Shown here piece by piece: positions 42,473-51,736 of a stretch of DNA of 64,000 nt. The stretch is from contig NZ_CP072649.1 in assembly GCF_018304825.1 (NCBI RefSeq), positions 62,001 to 126,000 on the forward strand, in the 5' to 3' direction. The position numbers and the translations under genes are program-made. This DNA comes from Chloracidobacterium validum. GTDB lineage: Bacteria > Acidobacteriota > Blastocatellia > Chloracidobacteriales > Chloracidobacteriaceae. Numbering within the stretch: position 1 is the first letter of the stretch; the number at the start of each line of letters is the position of its first letter. The notes below the pieces were generated by a model. It was not told the DNA's origin. It searched no databases and saw nothing but the letters and a program-made list of their open reading frames with translations.

Positions 42473-44431
42473 TCAGGGACTTTTGAAAGAACCTCTTTCA
42501 AGGAAGGGCCGGGCCTGGACGATGTAGAGCCGCCCCTGGTACGTCAGCCACTCAATATCCTGAGTGACACCGCCGAAAAGTCGTTCGATGGCGCGGGCCG
42601 TCTGTCCCAGTTGGCGAATCATCGCAGCCGTCAGGACGGGCTGATCAGAAACACCCGGCACTTCCTTCAATCCGCCTTTTATATCAAAGGTCAATATGGC
42701 TTCATCATCGGCGCGGGTCAGCACCAGCGCCGAATCGCTTTGCGGGCGGTAGATGATCTGTTCGGGAACCCGGCGACCTTCGACGACCCGCAGCCCCAAG
42801 CCGCGTTTGGCGTTGATGTAAATGCCCTCGGTGTCACGTCGGTCAAAGGGGTTGGTGGTCACGAGGACACCGGCGCTATCCGCGTTAATGCCTTCCTGAA
42901 TGAGAACGGCCGGATACACGGCCAAGTGGTCAATCCGGGCGGCTTCACGGGCTTCAAAGGCTTCAAAGTTCCAAATCGAGGCCCAGACCGTCTTGATGGC
43001 CGTAATGAGGGCTTCGTCATCGCGGACGTTAGGGACCGTCGTGTAAAGTCCGGCTCCGCTGAAATCCGGCAGGTCCTCGGCATTGGTCGAGCTACGCGCG
43101 AAAAGCCCGACGCCGCGATACTCACGGCGAACTTTGGTCAAAATTGCCCGCCGGAGTGCCGGATCAAATGGCGCGGCGACCATGAAGTCGCGCAGCTTGG
43201 CCAGTTCGACCTGCCGGGTTTGCGGGTCGTGATGAAATTGGTCGTCGTTGAGCAGCGCCAGCACGCGGTCTTCAATGCCATGCCGGTCGGCAAACGCTTT
43301 GTAGTGCGCGAAGGGAATGGAGAAGCCACGCGGCACGGTCACGTTCGGAAGCCGTGCCTGGGCCACTTCGCCCAAGTTGGCCGATTTCGCGCCGAAACGA
43401 ATGACATCCTGCGCCCGCTGGCGGTGCAGGTCGGTCAGGCTTCGCCACCGGAGGTCGGCGCGTGGCAGGCGCAGTTCGCGGCTCAGGGCGCGTTCCCGTT
43501 CGGATTCGACGATTTGCTCGGCGGGTTCAATGGTGATGCCGTCCTCGGTAACGACGACCGTCACCCACCGATCAACTAGGCTGCGAAAGCGCGTGTCGGC
43601 GTCCTTGACGTAGGCATTGGGAATGCCCCACCCTTTCGCCAAAAGATTCAAGTGCGACAGTGGCGCGCCCGGCTGCGTTACGATGATGCCCCGCAGGGGG
43701 GTGGTCGAAAGCGGGGTTTCCTTGAAAATCACGATGTCTTCGCGCTCAAAGGGCTGTGGCGGCGGCAACTGCTCGACCAGCCGCAGAATGCCGACGGCCT
43801 GACCAGGGTTGAGTGGAAGAAAGGTTGTTGCGGGGAGCGCTTCCTCGGCGCGGACGCTTGGCACGTCAGGCAGATGCGCCGCAATTTCCTCGTGCCGCCG
43901 GGCGTTGGCCTTGAACGTCAAGGGCGCGAAGAACGTGGCCGTCAGCCGTTCGTGAGCGTAGGCCAGTAGCCCCGGCGTCAGCAGGTCGCCCTCCCAAAAC
44001 TCATACGTGAACCGCTCCAGGCGCGGCTGCCAAGCCATCGTGCCAAGCAGAAACCGGCGCCGCTCGTTGGTGTAGTTCTTGCGCAGAAACACATCGCCGG
44101 CGTCAAGCGTCAGGTACGTCGCCCGCGCAAAATCGCTGTGAAACCGAAAGCGCCTTGAGTTGGCGTAGTACACCTGGCCATCCGCGCAGTTGATGACGAA
44201 CAGGATGCTCGGCGCGGTGGCGTTTCGGCCCGATGGCGTCAACCGCGCCAGCCGGTCGAAGTCGGCGCGTGTCATCTGGGTAACGTAGTCCGGGGCAGAT
44301 GGGTCGTCCGGTTCGGACGCGCGGTTGTCCATCACTGGCGCTTGCGCGGTCGTCTGACCGGTGAGAGCCAGCGGGAACAGCGCGCCGAGCGCGACCACCA
44401 AGCTGAAGACACAGTGCAGCGCAACGCTCAT
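42473..44431 (-). CDS. exported PEP/pyruvate-binding protein
   Basis: 652 aa with a signal peptide (CVFSLVVALGALFPLALTGQ). A swivelling phosphohistidine-like segment lies near residue 250 (PLRGIIVTQPGAPLSHLNLL). From about 335 to the end is the ATP-grasp pyruvate/PEP-binding domain of PPDK/PEP synthase (KSANLGEVAQ, GLFARSSTNAEDLPDFSGAG, IDHLAVYPAVLIQEG, QDIEWLTYQGRLYIVQARPF). The domain order is reversed compared with PEP synthase and the protein appears exported, which is odd for an ATP-dependent enzyme. It overlaps mogA by one base (TGATG). An iteron-like 17-mer lies in its 3' part. Confidence 0.83.
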   Translation of the reverse strand: MSVALHCVFSLVVALGALFPLALTGQTTAQAPVMDNRASEPDDPSAPDYVTQMTRADFDRLARLTPSGRNATAPSILFVINCADGQVYYANSRRFRFHSDFARATYLTLDAGDVFLRKNYTNERRRFLLGTMAWQPRLERFTYEFWEGDLLTPGLLAYAHERLTATFFAPLTFKANARRHEEIAAHLPDVPSVRAEEALPATTFLPLNPGQAVGILRLVEQLPPPQPFEREDIVIFKETPLSTTPLRGIIVTQPGAPLSHLNLLAKGWGIPNAYVKDADTRFRSLVDRWVTVVVTEDGITIEPAEQIVESERERALSRELRLPRADLRWRSLTDLHRQRAQDVIRFGAKSANLGEVAQARLPNVTVPRGFSIPFAHYKAFADRHGIEDRVLALLNDDQFHHDPQTRQVELAKLRDFMVAAPFDPALRRAILTKVRREYRGVGLFARSSTNAEDLPDFSGAGLYTTVPNVRDDEALITAIKTVWASIWNFEAFEAREAARIDHLAVYPAVLIQEGINADSAGVLVTTNPFDRRDTEGIYINAKRGLGLRVVEGRRVPEQIIYRPQSDSALVLTRADDEAILTFDIKGGLKEVPGVSDQPVLTAAMIRQLGQTARAIERLFGGVTQDIEWLTYQGRLYIVQARPFLERGSFKSP

Positions 44432-44967
44432 CAGGCTTTTGGGCGAAACACGGTGATATGGGCGGCATTGCCAGTGATATAGGGGCCGCCAATCAGGTCA
44501 ATACAGTAGGGAATGGCTGGAAAGACGGCTTCAAGACATTCCCGAATGGACTTGGGCTTGCCCGGCAGGTTGACGATCAGGCAACGCCCGCGAATCCCAG
44601 CCGTCTGACGGGACAAAATGGCCGTCGGCACATACTTGAGCGATACGGCACGCATCAGCTCACCGAACCCAGGAAGCATTTTGTCGCAGACGGCTTCGGT
44701 CGCTTCTGGTGTGACATCGCGTGGGGCCGGACCCGTGCCGCCGGTCGTGACAACCAGACAGCAACCCTCCACGTCGGCAAGCTGCCGGAGTTCGGCTTCG
44801 ATACGGGGCTGCTCATCGGGCACGAGGCGCGGCAGGGGCGTCCAGTCGTCGGCAATATAATCGCGCAGAACGGCTACAATGGCCGGGCCAGACTCATCTC
44901 GATATACGCCCTGACTGGCCCGATCCGAGATGGTCAGAATGCCGATGGTAATGGTGGGGTGCGCCAT
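44431..44967 (-). CDS. mogA: molybdopterin adenylyltransferase (MogA/MoaB-type)
   Basis: 178 aa. Mog activates molybdopterin by adenylylation in molybdenum-cofactor synthesis. Motifs: ITIGILTISDRASQG, the nucleotide-binding VVTTGGTGPAPRD, PGFGELMRAVSLKY and the end IVNLPGKPKSIRECL. The length fits Mog better than MoaB. The partner gene in the operon (PEP-binding protein) has no known link to the cofactor. Confidence 0.92.
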   Translation of the reverse strand: MAHPTITIGILTISDRASQGVYRDESGPAIVAVLRDYIADDWTPLPRLVPDEQPRIEAELRQLADVEGCCLVVTTGGTGPAPRDVTPEATEAVCDKMLPGFGELMRAVSLKYVPTAILSRQTAGIRGRCLIVNLPGKPKSIRECLEAVFPAIPYCIDLIGGPYITGNAAHITVFRPKA

Positions 44968-45117
44968 AGACTGCTGCTTTGCCTTTAATCTGTCTGTGTG
45001 TTGCGATATTCATTTTGCCAGCGCGATCAAGTCATATGCTCAGAAACACCGGCTTTGATTGTCGGGTAGAATGCTTTAGAGTGCGCCTCAATTCTAGCTT
45101 TTGATCGGGATTGTGCC

Positions 45118-46146
45118 ATGTCTAAGTTGTTTCAGACCATTTGCCTTGGGTTGCTTCTCGGATGTTCGACCAGTGGCTTGGCCCAGGAAGCCGAGCCGTC
45201 TCCTGCGCCAACGCCGCTTTCGCTGCCGAGTCCGGCCGTCCGCGCAACGCAGACCTATGCTGCCCCGGTTGGCGATTACGTGATTGGGCCGGGCGATGTC
45301 GTGGACATCAAGGTTTTCAAGCAACCAGACCTGACGGGACGCTTCCGCATCGGCGACACCGGCAGCGTCGAGCTGTTGTTCATTGGCAAACAGCAGCTTG
45401 CGGGTTTGACCGAGAGCGAGGCTGCCGATTTGCTGCGGCAAGAGCTACGGAGATACTTGCGGCAGCCCGAAGTGAGCGTGACCGTGACGGAGTTCAACTC
45501 GCGGTTGGTCACGGTGATCGGTGCGGTGCGCTCGCCGGGCCGGCTGCCGCTGCGGCGCGCGATGCGCTTGCTGGATGTGATTGCCTTGTCGGGCGGCCTG
45601 GTTGAGGACTCCAGCCGGTTCGTCAACATCATCCGCTACGTACCCAAGCCGGCGACGGATACCCCGGCCACCCCCGATGAGGATGTTCCCCCAGATGTCG
45701 AAATCATCCCCATCAACATTGACGACCTCATCGCCGGCAACGCCCAGAACAATATACTGCTACAAACGGGCGACATCATTTCGGTTCCACGGGCCGATGT
45801 CATTTACCTGGCCGGGAACGTCCGCAAGCCTGGTCCGCTGACGGCGCGTAATCCGATTACCGTCACGCAGGCGATTGCGATGGGCAGTGGCCTGATCGAG
45901 GGCGCAAAGCGCAATGACCTGCGGCTCTACCGAACGGTGCCCGGCAAGCTCGAACGGGAAGAAATCAAAGTCAGTCTGGCCGCGATTCAGGCTGGAAAGC
46001 AAAAGGACTTGGTTTTACAGGCCAATGACGTGCTCTATGTGCCCCATTCCGAGCTACGGTCGGCGGGCACGGCGTTGATGCGTAACTTGCCCACACTGGT
46101 GACCTCGGCGTTGATACCGATTTTGACCACGTCGCTCATCCGCTGA
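45118..46146 (+). CDS. polysaccharide export lipoprotein (Wza-like, SLBB)
   Basis: 342 aa. A lipoprotein-type signal ends LLLGCS. Residues about 55-145 are a Poly_export domain (DYVIGPGDVVDIKVFKQPDL), followed by two SLBB domains (VTVIGAVRSPGRLPLRRAMR, VIYLAGNVRKPGPLTARNPI). Forms the outer-membrane channel for capsule or exopolysaccharide. Other export genes (Wzc, glycosyltransferases) are not adjacent. Followed by an MFS exporter on the same strand. Confidence 0.9.
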   Translation: MSKLFQTICLGLLLGCSTSGLAQEAEPSPAPTPLSLPSPAVRATQTYAAPVGDYVIGPGDVVDIKVFKQPDLTGRFRIGDTGSVELLFIGKQQLAGLTESEAADLLRQELRRYLRQPEVSVTVTEFNSRLVTVIGAVRSPGRLPLRRAMRLLDVIALSGGLVEDSSRFVNIIRYVPKPATDTPATPDEDVPPDVEIIPINIDDLIAGNAQNNILLQTGDIISVPRADVIYLAGNVRKPGPLTARNPITVTQAIAMGSGLIEGAKRNDLRLYRTVPGKLEREEIKVSLAAIQAGKQKDLVLQANDVLYVPHSELRSAGTALMRNLPTLVTSALIPILTTSLIR

Positions 46147-46202
46147 AAATGGGGTAGCGGCGATGTGGCTACCTGCCAGTTGCGCGCTGGTCACGAGATG
46201 TG

Positions 46203-47552
46203 ATGCGGAATATCCACGACACAACCAACTTTCGGGCCCTCGACCCCAGCTTGGTGCGGGATTTACTCGAAGACCTCGACCGCGACAAGCCGCCTGCCAA
46301 AAACTGGCAAGCGCTCCAGCATCGGTCATTTGCCTGGCTGTTGGGCGCGGCGTTGTTGTCCAACATCGGCACGTGGATGCAAAACACCGCGCAGGCGTGG
46401 TTCATCTATGAAACGACACGCAGTCCGCTCTACCTTGGGCTGGATACGTTTCTGATGTTATCGCCGCTGTTTTTGCTGGCGTTTCCGAGCGGCACGATTG
46501 TGGATCGGTTTGACCGGCGGCGCGTATTCTTGGCCGCTTCGCTGGCGCAGATTGCGTGTACGGCCTGTGCCGCGATGTTGTTTTTGACTGGTCGGCAAAC
46601 GGTGTGGGCGCTTCTGAGCTTGTCATTCGTGGCCGGCGTCGGACAGGCTTTTGCCAACGTGGCCTACGTTGCGCTCATTCCCCGTTTGGTGCCTACCCGG
46701 GCGCTACCCCAAGCCACAGCACTCAACTCCCTTCAGTTGAGCTTGGCGCGCATGGTCGGCCCCCTCGCCGCCGGTGGCATCCTGCTCTGGCTTGGGCCGG
46801 CTGCCTGCTACGCGGCCAATAGCCTGTCGTTCATGGTCTTGTTGGTCATGGCGTTGCGGGTGAAAGAACGTCCGCCGGAAGCGCCAACCATGGACGCCTT
46901 CGCCAAGATCACGCGGCCGCTCCAGCCGTTGCGGGAACTGTCCCTGTGGCAAGCGCTGGCGCAGGAAGTCCGGCAGTTGCGGCACTACCTGAAGCGTCGT
47001 CCCGGGTTGATTGAAGTGTATGCCCTATGCTTCGTCGTGACGTTTTTTGGGGGGTGCGTCCCGGTGCTGCTGCCAAGTCACGTCCGTGGCGTATGGAATG
47101 GCGCGGCGTGGCTTTATACGGTGCTTTTGGGGCTTTACGGGCTTGGCACGGTGCTTGGCTCGCTCTATATCGCCCAGCGACCGAAGCCAATCGGCGGCGG
47201 CCGGCGGGCGCTGTATCTCACCGGTGTGACGAGCGCGTCGTTGCTGGCCTTTGCGCTCATGCCGTCACCTCTGATGGGCGCGATGGCCATAATCGCCATT
47301 GGCGGGGCGCTAATTGCGCTGCTTAGTCAACTGACGGCACTCGTGCAGTTCGGTTTGGTGGATGAAGTGCGCGGGCGGGTGATGAGCTTGTTTTTGGTGA
47401 CGTTCCAGAGCGGTTACGCACTGGGCGGGCTGGCCGTCGGTGCCATTGCCACCCGGATGTCAACCGCCACAACCATCTTGGCCTGTGGCGTGGCATTGGC
47501 CGTGGTGGCCGTTGGTGGCCGCTGGCTTGATTCGCGCTTGAGCGAGTCATAA
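46203..47552 (+). CDS. MFS exporter (EntS/MFS_3-like)
   Basis: 449 aa with about 12 membrane helices. The loop motif DRFDRRRVFLAASLAQI and the start of the membrane part FAWLLGAALLSNIGTWMQNT are typical of the EntS/MFS_3 group, which exports siderophores or drugs. A cytoplasmic N-terminal piece of about 35 residues precedes helix 1. Start at ATG 46203; GTG 46200 is equally possible. Confidence 0.87.
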   Translation: MRNIHDTTNFRALDPSLVRDLLEDLDRDKPPAKNWQALQHRSFAWLLGAALLSNIGTWMQNTAQAWFIYETTRSPLYLGLDTFLMLSPLFLLAFPSGTIVDRFDRRRVFLAASLAQIACTACAAMLFLTGRQTVWALLSLSFVAGVGQAFANVAYVALIPRLVPTRALPQATALNSLQLSLARMVGPLAAGGILLWLGPAACYAANSLSFMVLLVMALRVKERPPEAPTMDAFAKITRPLQPLRELSLWQALAQEVRQLRHYLKRRPGLIEVYALCFVVTFFGGCVPVLLPSHVRGVWNGAAWLYTVLLGLYGLGTVLGSLYIAQRPKPIGGGRRALYLTGVTSASLLAFALMPSPLMGAMAIIAIGGALIALLSQLTALVQFGLVDEVRGRVMSLFLVTFQSGYALGGLAVGAIATRMSTATTILACGVALAVVAVGGRWLDSRLSES

Positions 47553-47592
47553 GCCTGGTCGCCTACAACTAATAAAGCCGCCGCTTCGTAAG

Positions 47593-47961
47593 CTACGGCC
47601 AGGACGCCAAACCGAGTAAGACGAGTCCTAGTGTGGCCGGTACGGCCTGAATGAACAGGATACGTCGGCTGGCGGTTGCGCCGCCGTAGAGTCCGGCAAT
47701 GAGCACACACGACAGAAAGAAAACTTTGACTGGTCCACCCAAAGCGCCAAGCCACAGTCCCCAGAAAAGCCCCGCCGCAAGGAAGCCGTTGTAAAGTCCC
47801 TGGTTGGCCGCGAGCACCTTGGTCTGCGCCGCGAAGTCTTTGGTGATCCCAAAAGCTTGGAGTCCTCTGGGTTTATCCCAAAGGAACATTTCGAGTACCA
47901 GAATGTACACATGCACGCTGGCAATGAGAAAAACGACCAGATTGGCCACGAACACAAGCAC
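47593..47961 (-). CDS. DUF1304 membrane protein
   Basis: About 122 aa with four membrane helices: VLVFVANLVVFLIASVHVYI, the family motif EMFLWDKPRGLQAFG, NQGLYNGFLAAGLFWG, and a C-terminal pair. The GTG at 47961 after TTGAGG gives the usual family length; a TTG at 48030 would add 23 residues. Function of DUF1304 is unknown. Confidence 0.8.
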   Translation of the reverse strand: MLVFVANLVVFLIASVHVYILVLEMFLWDKPRGLQAFGITKDFAAQTKVLAANQGLYNGFLAAGLFWGLWLGALGGPVKVFFLSCVLIAGLYGGATASRRILFIQAVPATLGLVLLGLASWP

Positions 47962-48050
47962 GGAAACCTCAAACGTTGCCGGAAGGCGTTGACGTTCGCG
48001 CACTTGCCGGTTGCCAGTGGGCGGTACCAAGGTGGCCGGTCGGCACGTTT

Positions 48051-48443
48051 TTATGGTGCGCTGATATAGGCGTCGATCTGGCGACGGATGCGGTAGTAAT
48101 CTTCAAGTAGGCGGTTGATCCCTACTACAAAGGGAATCTGAGCTGCGGCAGCTTCTTCGATGCGAGCCGCCAGCGCCAGCGCTTCTGGCGTGTCTGGCGC
48201 GGTTTTCTCTTCAAGCGCCATCAGTTCATAGACGTTCTCGCCGCGTGGGTGGTGGTGGTAACAGTGCGTCACAAACGCAAGTGTCAACCCATCCGCAATC
48301 TGATGAAGCAAATCCACATCCGCCAAGTGGAAGTCAGCCAGGAGAAAAGAATCCGATTCAACCCCAAGCGAACGGGCCAGCTCGTGGATGCGACTGACAA
48401 GGGATTCATCGAGAGCTACTGGCACGGATGCCCCATTGGTCAT
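48051..48443 (-). CDS. hypothetical protein, coupled to upstream gene
   Basis: 130 aa, soluble, helical and rather acidic (VSRIHELARSLGVESDSFLL, ARIEEAAAAQIPFVVGINRL, LLEDYYRIRRQIDAYISAP). A His-rich patch HCYHHHPRG lies in the middle. No family recognised. Its ATG overlaps the stop of the 142-aa gene (ATGA), so the two products are probably partners. Confidence 0.6.
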   Translation of the reverse strand: MTNGASVPVALDESLVSRIHELARSLGVESDSFLLADFHLADVDLLHQIADGLTLAFVTHCYHHHPRGENVYELMALEEKTAPDTPEALALAARIEEAAAAQIPFVVGINRLLEDYYRIRRQIDAYISAP

Positions 48444-48868
48444 GGCAGGTTGGTGTCAATCATGAGCTTTTCAGACATGGCAAAGAGCAACTTTTGCCGC
48501 GCACTCACCCCGTTCCGCCGGGATGATTGCCACAGCGCGACGGCCTTGGTGTATTGCTCCTGGACTTGCGGGGCGTGGCCTTCGTGGGCTAGCTGTTCGC
48601 CAAGCGCGCGGATTTGCCGTAGTGCGCGCTCTTGCTCTTGCCGGGCATGAATGAGCAACCGCATCTGTGTCGCCAGATAGGCTTCCAGCTCGGCCGGCGA
48701 CTGGGGAGCAACGGCCGTTTCGTACACTTCGTCAGCGTACTGCGGTAAGCCGTTCATCTGGTTGGACTGTCCTGTGCGTTTGCCTTTGGCACTCTTGGCA
48801 ACATTGCCGTTCTGGTTGCCGTTGTGGCTTCCACCTCGGCGGGGTCTGCGGTGTGGCTTCATCGGCAC
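48440..48868 (-). CDS. hypothetical helical protein
   Basis: 142 aa (GTG 48868, or ATG 48862 after AAGGGC). A basic Asn/Gly-rich start (KPHRRPRRGGSHNGNQNGNV) is followed by a helical, coiled-coil-like body (LEAYLATQMRLLIHARQEQE, ALRQIRALGEQLAHEGHAPQ). No family recognised. With the coupled 130-aa gene and the SctI-like gene 216 bp upstream, a type III accessory or chaperone role is possible but unproven. Confidence 0.6.
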   Translation of the reverse strand: MPMKPHRRPRRGGSHNGNQNGNVAKSAKGKRTGQSNQMNGLPQYADEVYETAVAPQSPAELEAYLATQMRLLIHARQEQERALRQIRALGEQLAHEGHAPQVQEQYTKAVALWQSSRRNGVSARQKLLFAMSEKLMIDTNLP

Positions 48869-49084
48869 AATGCCCTTCGTGTCGAGTGTGGTCAGGTGGC
48901 GTGCGGCGCAAGCGCCCTATCGAAGTGGCACGCACCCCATGGCAAGTACGATAACCCTAGATTTGAAAAGCACTTGCCACGTCTGAGGGGGTAGCTCAGC
49001 GAACCGATTGTAGCGGTTCCAACCCGTCTGTCAACTTACCAACTGGCGCGCGCACCGGTTCGGCGCGCTGCCCGCTGGCGCGAT

Positions 49085-49609
49085 TCAAACGTTTGTTTGA
49101 AGGATTGTCTTGATGCCGCCCGTGACTTGGTCCACGACCTTGCTCAAGATTTCAATGTTTTGCGTGAGTTGGTACATGCGCGCTTGCAGTCCAAGCAGTT
49201 CACCCTGCGACAGCTCACGGTCGGAGTTGAGCATGGCTTCAATCTTCTCCCACTGATGTTCCACCTGTGAGAAGCGGGCCATCAGGTCTGGCGGGCGCTG
49301 TTCGGGCGAAAGGCCGTGAACCCCATCCCGCAGCGCGGAAATTCGTAGCCGCGCACTATCAACCTGCAACCCGAAGTCACTGAGGCTTGGATTTGCCAGG
49401 CGGTGCATCAGGTCGGCGCGGAGTTGCTCCAAGGTGAGCCCTGACGTGCCACTGCCCTGCTGAAAGACATCCGTTGGTTGCCCGGCGGTCTGCTGCATCA
49501 CCGACTCAAATGACTTGCCGCCGCCGGCGCCCGGCTGGGCTCCCGTTGGTTGGGTTGGTACGCCAGTTGTCTGTGCGCCACCCGGAATGCCCCCAATCTG
49601 TCCGCTCAT
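49085..49609 (-). CDS. sctI: type III inner-rod protein SctI-like
   Basis: 174 aa. The first half is Gly/Gln/Pro-rich and disordered. The last about 45 residues (ELSQGELLGLQARMYQLTQN, then IEILSKVVDQVTGGIKTILQ) match the conserved C-terminal pattern of SctI/YscI/PrgJ rod proteins: a LL..Q...Y.L....E..SK......G...L motif. The rod links export gate and needle across the periplasm. The C-terminal position fits the family, though the protein is longer than usual (about 100-130 aa). The neighbouring upstream gene is a peptidoglycan hydrolase. Confidence 0.72.
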   Translation of the reverse strand: MSGQIGGIPGGAQTTGVPTQPTGAQPGAGGGKSFESVMQQTAGQPTDVFQQGSGTSGLTLEQLRADLMHRLANPSLSDFGLQVDSARLRISALRDGVHGLSPEQRPPDLMARFSQVEHQWEKIEAMLNSDRELSQGELLGLQARMYQLTQNIEILSKVVDQVTGGIKTILQTNV

Positions 49610-49672
49610 GATTTGCCAATCCTTTCTTGATGACGATCCGCGCCAGGCCCTCGCAAGTTTGTCAAGACGGCC

Positions 49673-51586
49673 TTAGCCGACCGTGACGAGAACGTACTGG
49701 AACCGCTGCTGATTGCCAAGCGATGACCAGAAGCGATTGAATTCGCTCTGCGGCATGGTCTGGCATCCGGCCGAATAGGTGTTGGTCGTGCCGCCACGGT
49801 GGAAATACATCGTCCGTCCCTCGAAGCTGTTCCGGTTCCGGTCACGCTCGTCAAAGACGCCGTCGTGGTTGGTGTCGCGGACGACCGGGCGGCTCGTCGT
49901 GGGCATGAGGATGTTGTTGCCGTCGGGTTGCGTCGGTCCAAAGTTAGGGCCAACGTTGGCGCGCATATATTCGTGCGTGCCGTCCACCAGCCGGCCCAGG
50001 TCGAGGCGGCCGTCACGGTTGCTATCCACGCCCATTGGACGGCGCGTCCGGCCTGACCAGCCATCTTCGTACTGGCTGCTTGGTTCGGTATTGCCACGCA
50101 ATTCGGTCACCTGGAACTGGCCGTTAGGTAGCTTGCGCAAGGTCACGAAACGGTCATCATAAACGCCTTGTCCACCATTGGCGCGGGTGTTGGTTTGGAC
50201 GCGCAAGCCCAAAATCACGGTCCGGCCGGCTGCCAGATCGGCTTTGGCCTGCTCGGAGCCATGACGTTCGATGTAGTTGGCGTACAGGGCAAACTTCTGG
50301 GCGGTGGTCATGCCTTCCGTCCGTGGTAGGCCCGTCCGAGGCGGCGTGGGAGCACTTGGCTCTGAAGGTGGGCGCGGGGTGGGCGCGGGCGCAGGGGAAC
50401 TACCACTGCCGGGGATCACGATGCGCTGGCCCGGGTAAATGCGGTTTGGATTCGTGATGCTGGGGTTGGCGCGTTGCAGGGCGGCGACCGTCGTGCCGTA
50501 TTGCTGGGCGATGCCCGACAAGGTATCGCCAATCCGAACGCGATGCTCCCGCGTACCGGCCGCCGGCGGGTTGGACGGCGCGGGTGCCGCGGGCGGCTGG
50601 CTCGGCACGGTGTTGCCACTCCGGGCGATGGCGTCAAAGCGCGTCAGGTCATGCTCGCGCATGATGCGGTGCAGCAAGTTTGTGTAGTTTGGGTCGGTGG
50701 CATACCCGGCGCGGTGAATCTCGGCCGCGAAGCGGAAGGCGTCATTCGTGTGCCGCATCGCCGTGGCATAGCGCGGGTTGCGGATGAAAAACTGCGCGTG
50801 ATCGGCGAATGACTCGGCGGCGGAGTTGTATTTGCGGAACTGGGCATTGACATAGACTTCGCGCCCGTTGAGGACTTCGCGCGTGCGCATCGTGACCGAG
50901 CCGGCCGGGCCCGTTCCCTTGATCCCGAAGTAGTTGTTGGCCTGGCGCGTCAGAGCCGAGCGTCCCCAGCCGCTTTCGAGAATGGCCTGCGCAATCGTGA
51001 CCGATGCCGGAACGCCGGTGGCGCGCTGGCTGCGGATGGCATCGGCAGCGATGGAGTCAATGAAAGCATTCCCGGTGCGCGGGATGGAGCCGACTGGCGT
51101 CGTCGTGTCCACCCGGGGTGGGTTGGGTGTGGTTGGCGGTGACGGGGGCGGCGTCGGACGGGTTGGGGTTGGAACCGATGGCGCCGGCGCGGCCGGTTGG
51201 CGGCCAGGTAGGTTGACGACCTGGCCCGGATAAATGAGGTTTGGGTTCCGAATCTGAAGATTGGCTTTGACCAGTTGCGACAAGTCAATGCCATTGCGGG
51301 CCGCAATATCGGAGAGCGTGTCACCGGCGCGGACCACATACTGGCCGGTGTTGGTCTGGGGCGGCGCGGTCGTGCTGCGTGTGGACGGAATGGTGAGCGT
51401 TTGCCCAGCGTAAATGAGATTCGGGTTGCGAATTTGCCGATTGGCCCGCATCAGGGCATCCACCGTCGTCCCGTAGCGTTGGGCGATGCCGGAGAGTGTC
51501 TCGCCACGTCGAATCAAATGCTGCGTGCCGGTCGTCGGATTGGGGGAAGGGCTGGGTGTCCGTGTGACGCCGTTCATCCGTGCCAT
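49673..51586 (-). CDS. LysM-glucosaminidase cell-wall hydrolase, no signal peptide
   Basis: 637 aa from ATG 51586 (TTG 51637 is also in frame). Two LysM domains (about 20-67 and 80-128: RRGETLSGIAQRYGTTVDAL, RAGDTLSDIAARNGIDLSQL), a FlgJ-like N-acetylglucosaminidase at about 170-320 with the catalytic Glu in ILESGWGRSALTRQANNYFG, a third LysM (RIGDTLSGIAQQYGTTVAAL), then a C-terminal domain of about 200 residues with YSAGCQTMP. That resembles an L,D-transpeptidase-type HxxxxSxGC motif. There is no signal peptide; like flagellar FlgJ it may leave through the type III channel. It sits 63 bp upstream of the sctI-like gene. Confidence 0.8.
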   Translation of the reverse strand: MARMNGVTRTPSPSPNPTTGTQHLIRRGETLSGIAQRYGTTVDALMRANRQIRNPNLIYAGQTLTIPSTRSTTAPPQTNTGQYVVRAGDTLSDIAARNGIDLSQLVKANLQIRNPNLIYPGQVVNLPGRQPAAPAPSVPTPTRPTPPPSPPTTPNPPRVDTTTPVGSIPRTGNAFIDSIAADAIRSQRATGVPASVTIAQAILESGWGRSALTRQANNYFGIKGTGPAGSVTMRTREVLNGREVYVNAQFRKYNSAAESFADHAQFFIRNPRYATAMRHTNDAFRFAAEIHRAGYATDPNYTNLLHRIMREHDLTRFDAIARSGNTVPSQPPAAPAPSNPPAAGTREHRVRIGDTLSGIAQQYGTTVAALQRANPSITNPNRIYPGQRIVIPGSGSSPAPAPTPRPPSEPSAPTPPRTGLPRTEGMTTAQKFALYANYIERHGSEQAKADLAAGRTVILGLRVQTNTRANGGQGVYDDRFVTLRKLPNGQFQVTELRGNTEPSSQYEDGWSGRTRRPMGVDSNRDGRLDLGRLVDGTHEYMRANVGPNFGPTQPDGNNILMPTTSRPVVRDTNHDGVFDERDRNRNSFEGRTMYFHRGGTTNTYSAGCQTMPQSEFNRFWSSLGNQQRFQYVLVTVG

Positions 51587-51736
51587 AGCCTGCCTTGCTC
51601 CCTGCGCTGGAAAAATTTCGACCCCTTCGGTCTTCAATCCACGTTATCGGCAGCGCGTGCCAGATGTTGCGTTTTAGGTGAATTTTTAGGTGAAAAAGCC
51701 ACCAGCCCGGTGGGAAGGGCAGCCATGACGCTTGGC

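Noticed and set aside
48981-49025. tRNA-like start (GGGGGTAGCTCAGC)
   Set aside because: Only the D-arm-like part is present; no anticodon arm, T-arm or acceptor pairing could be found.
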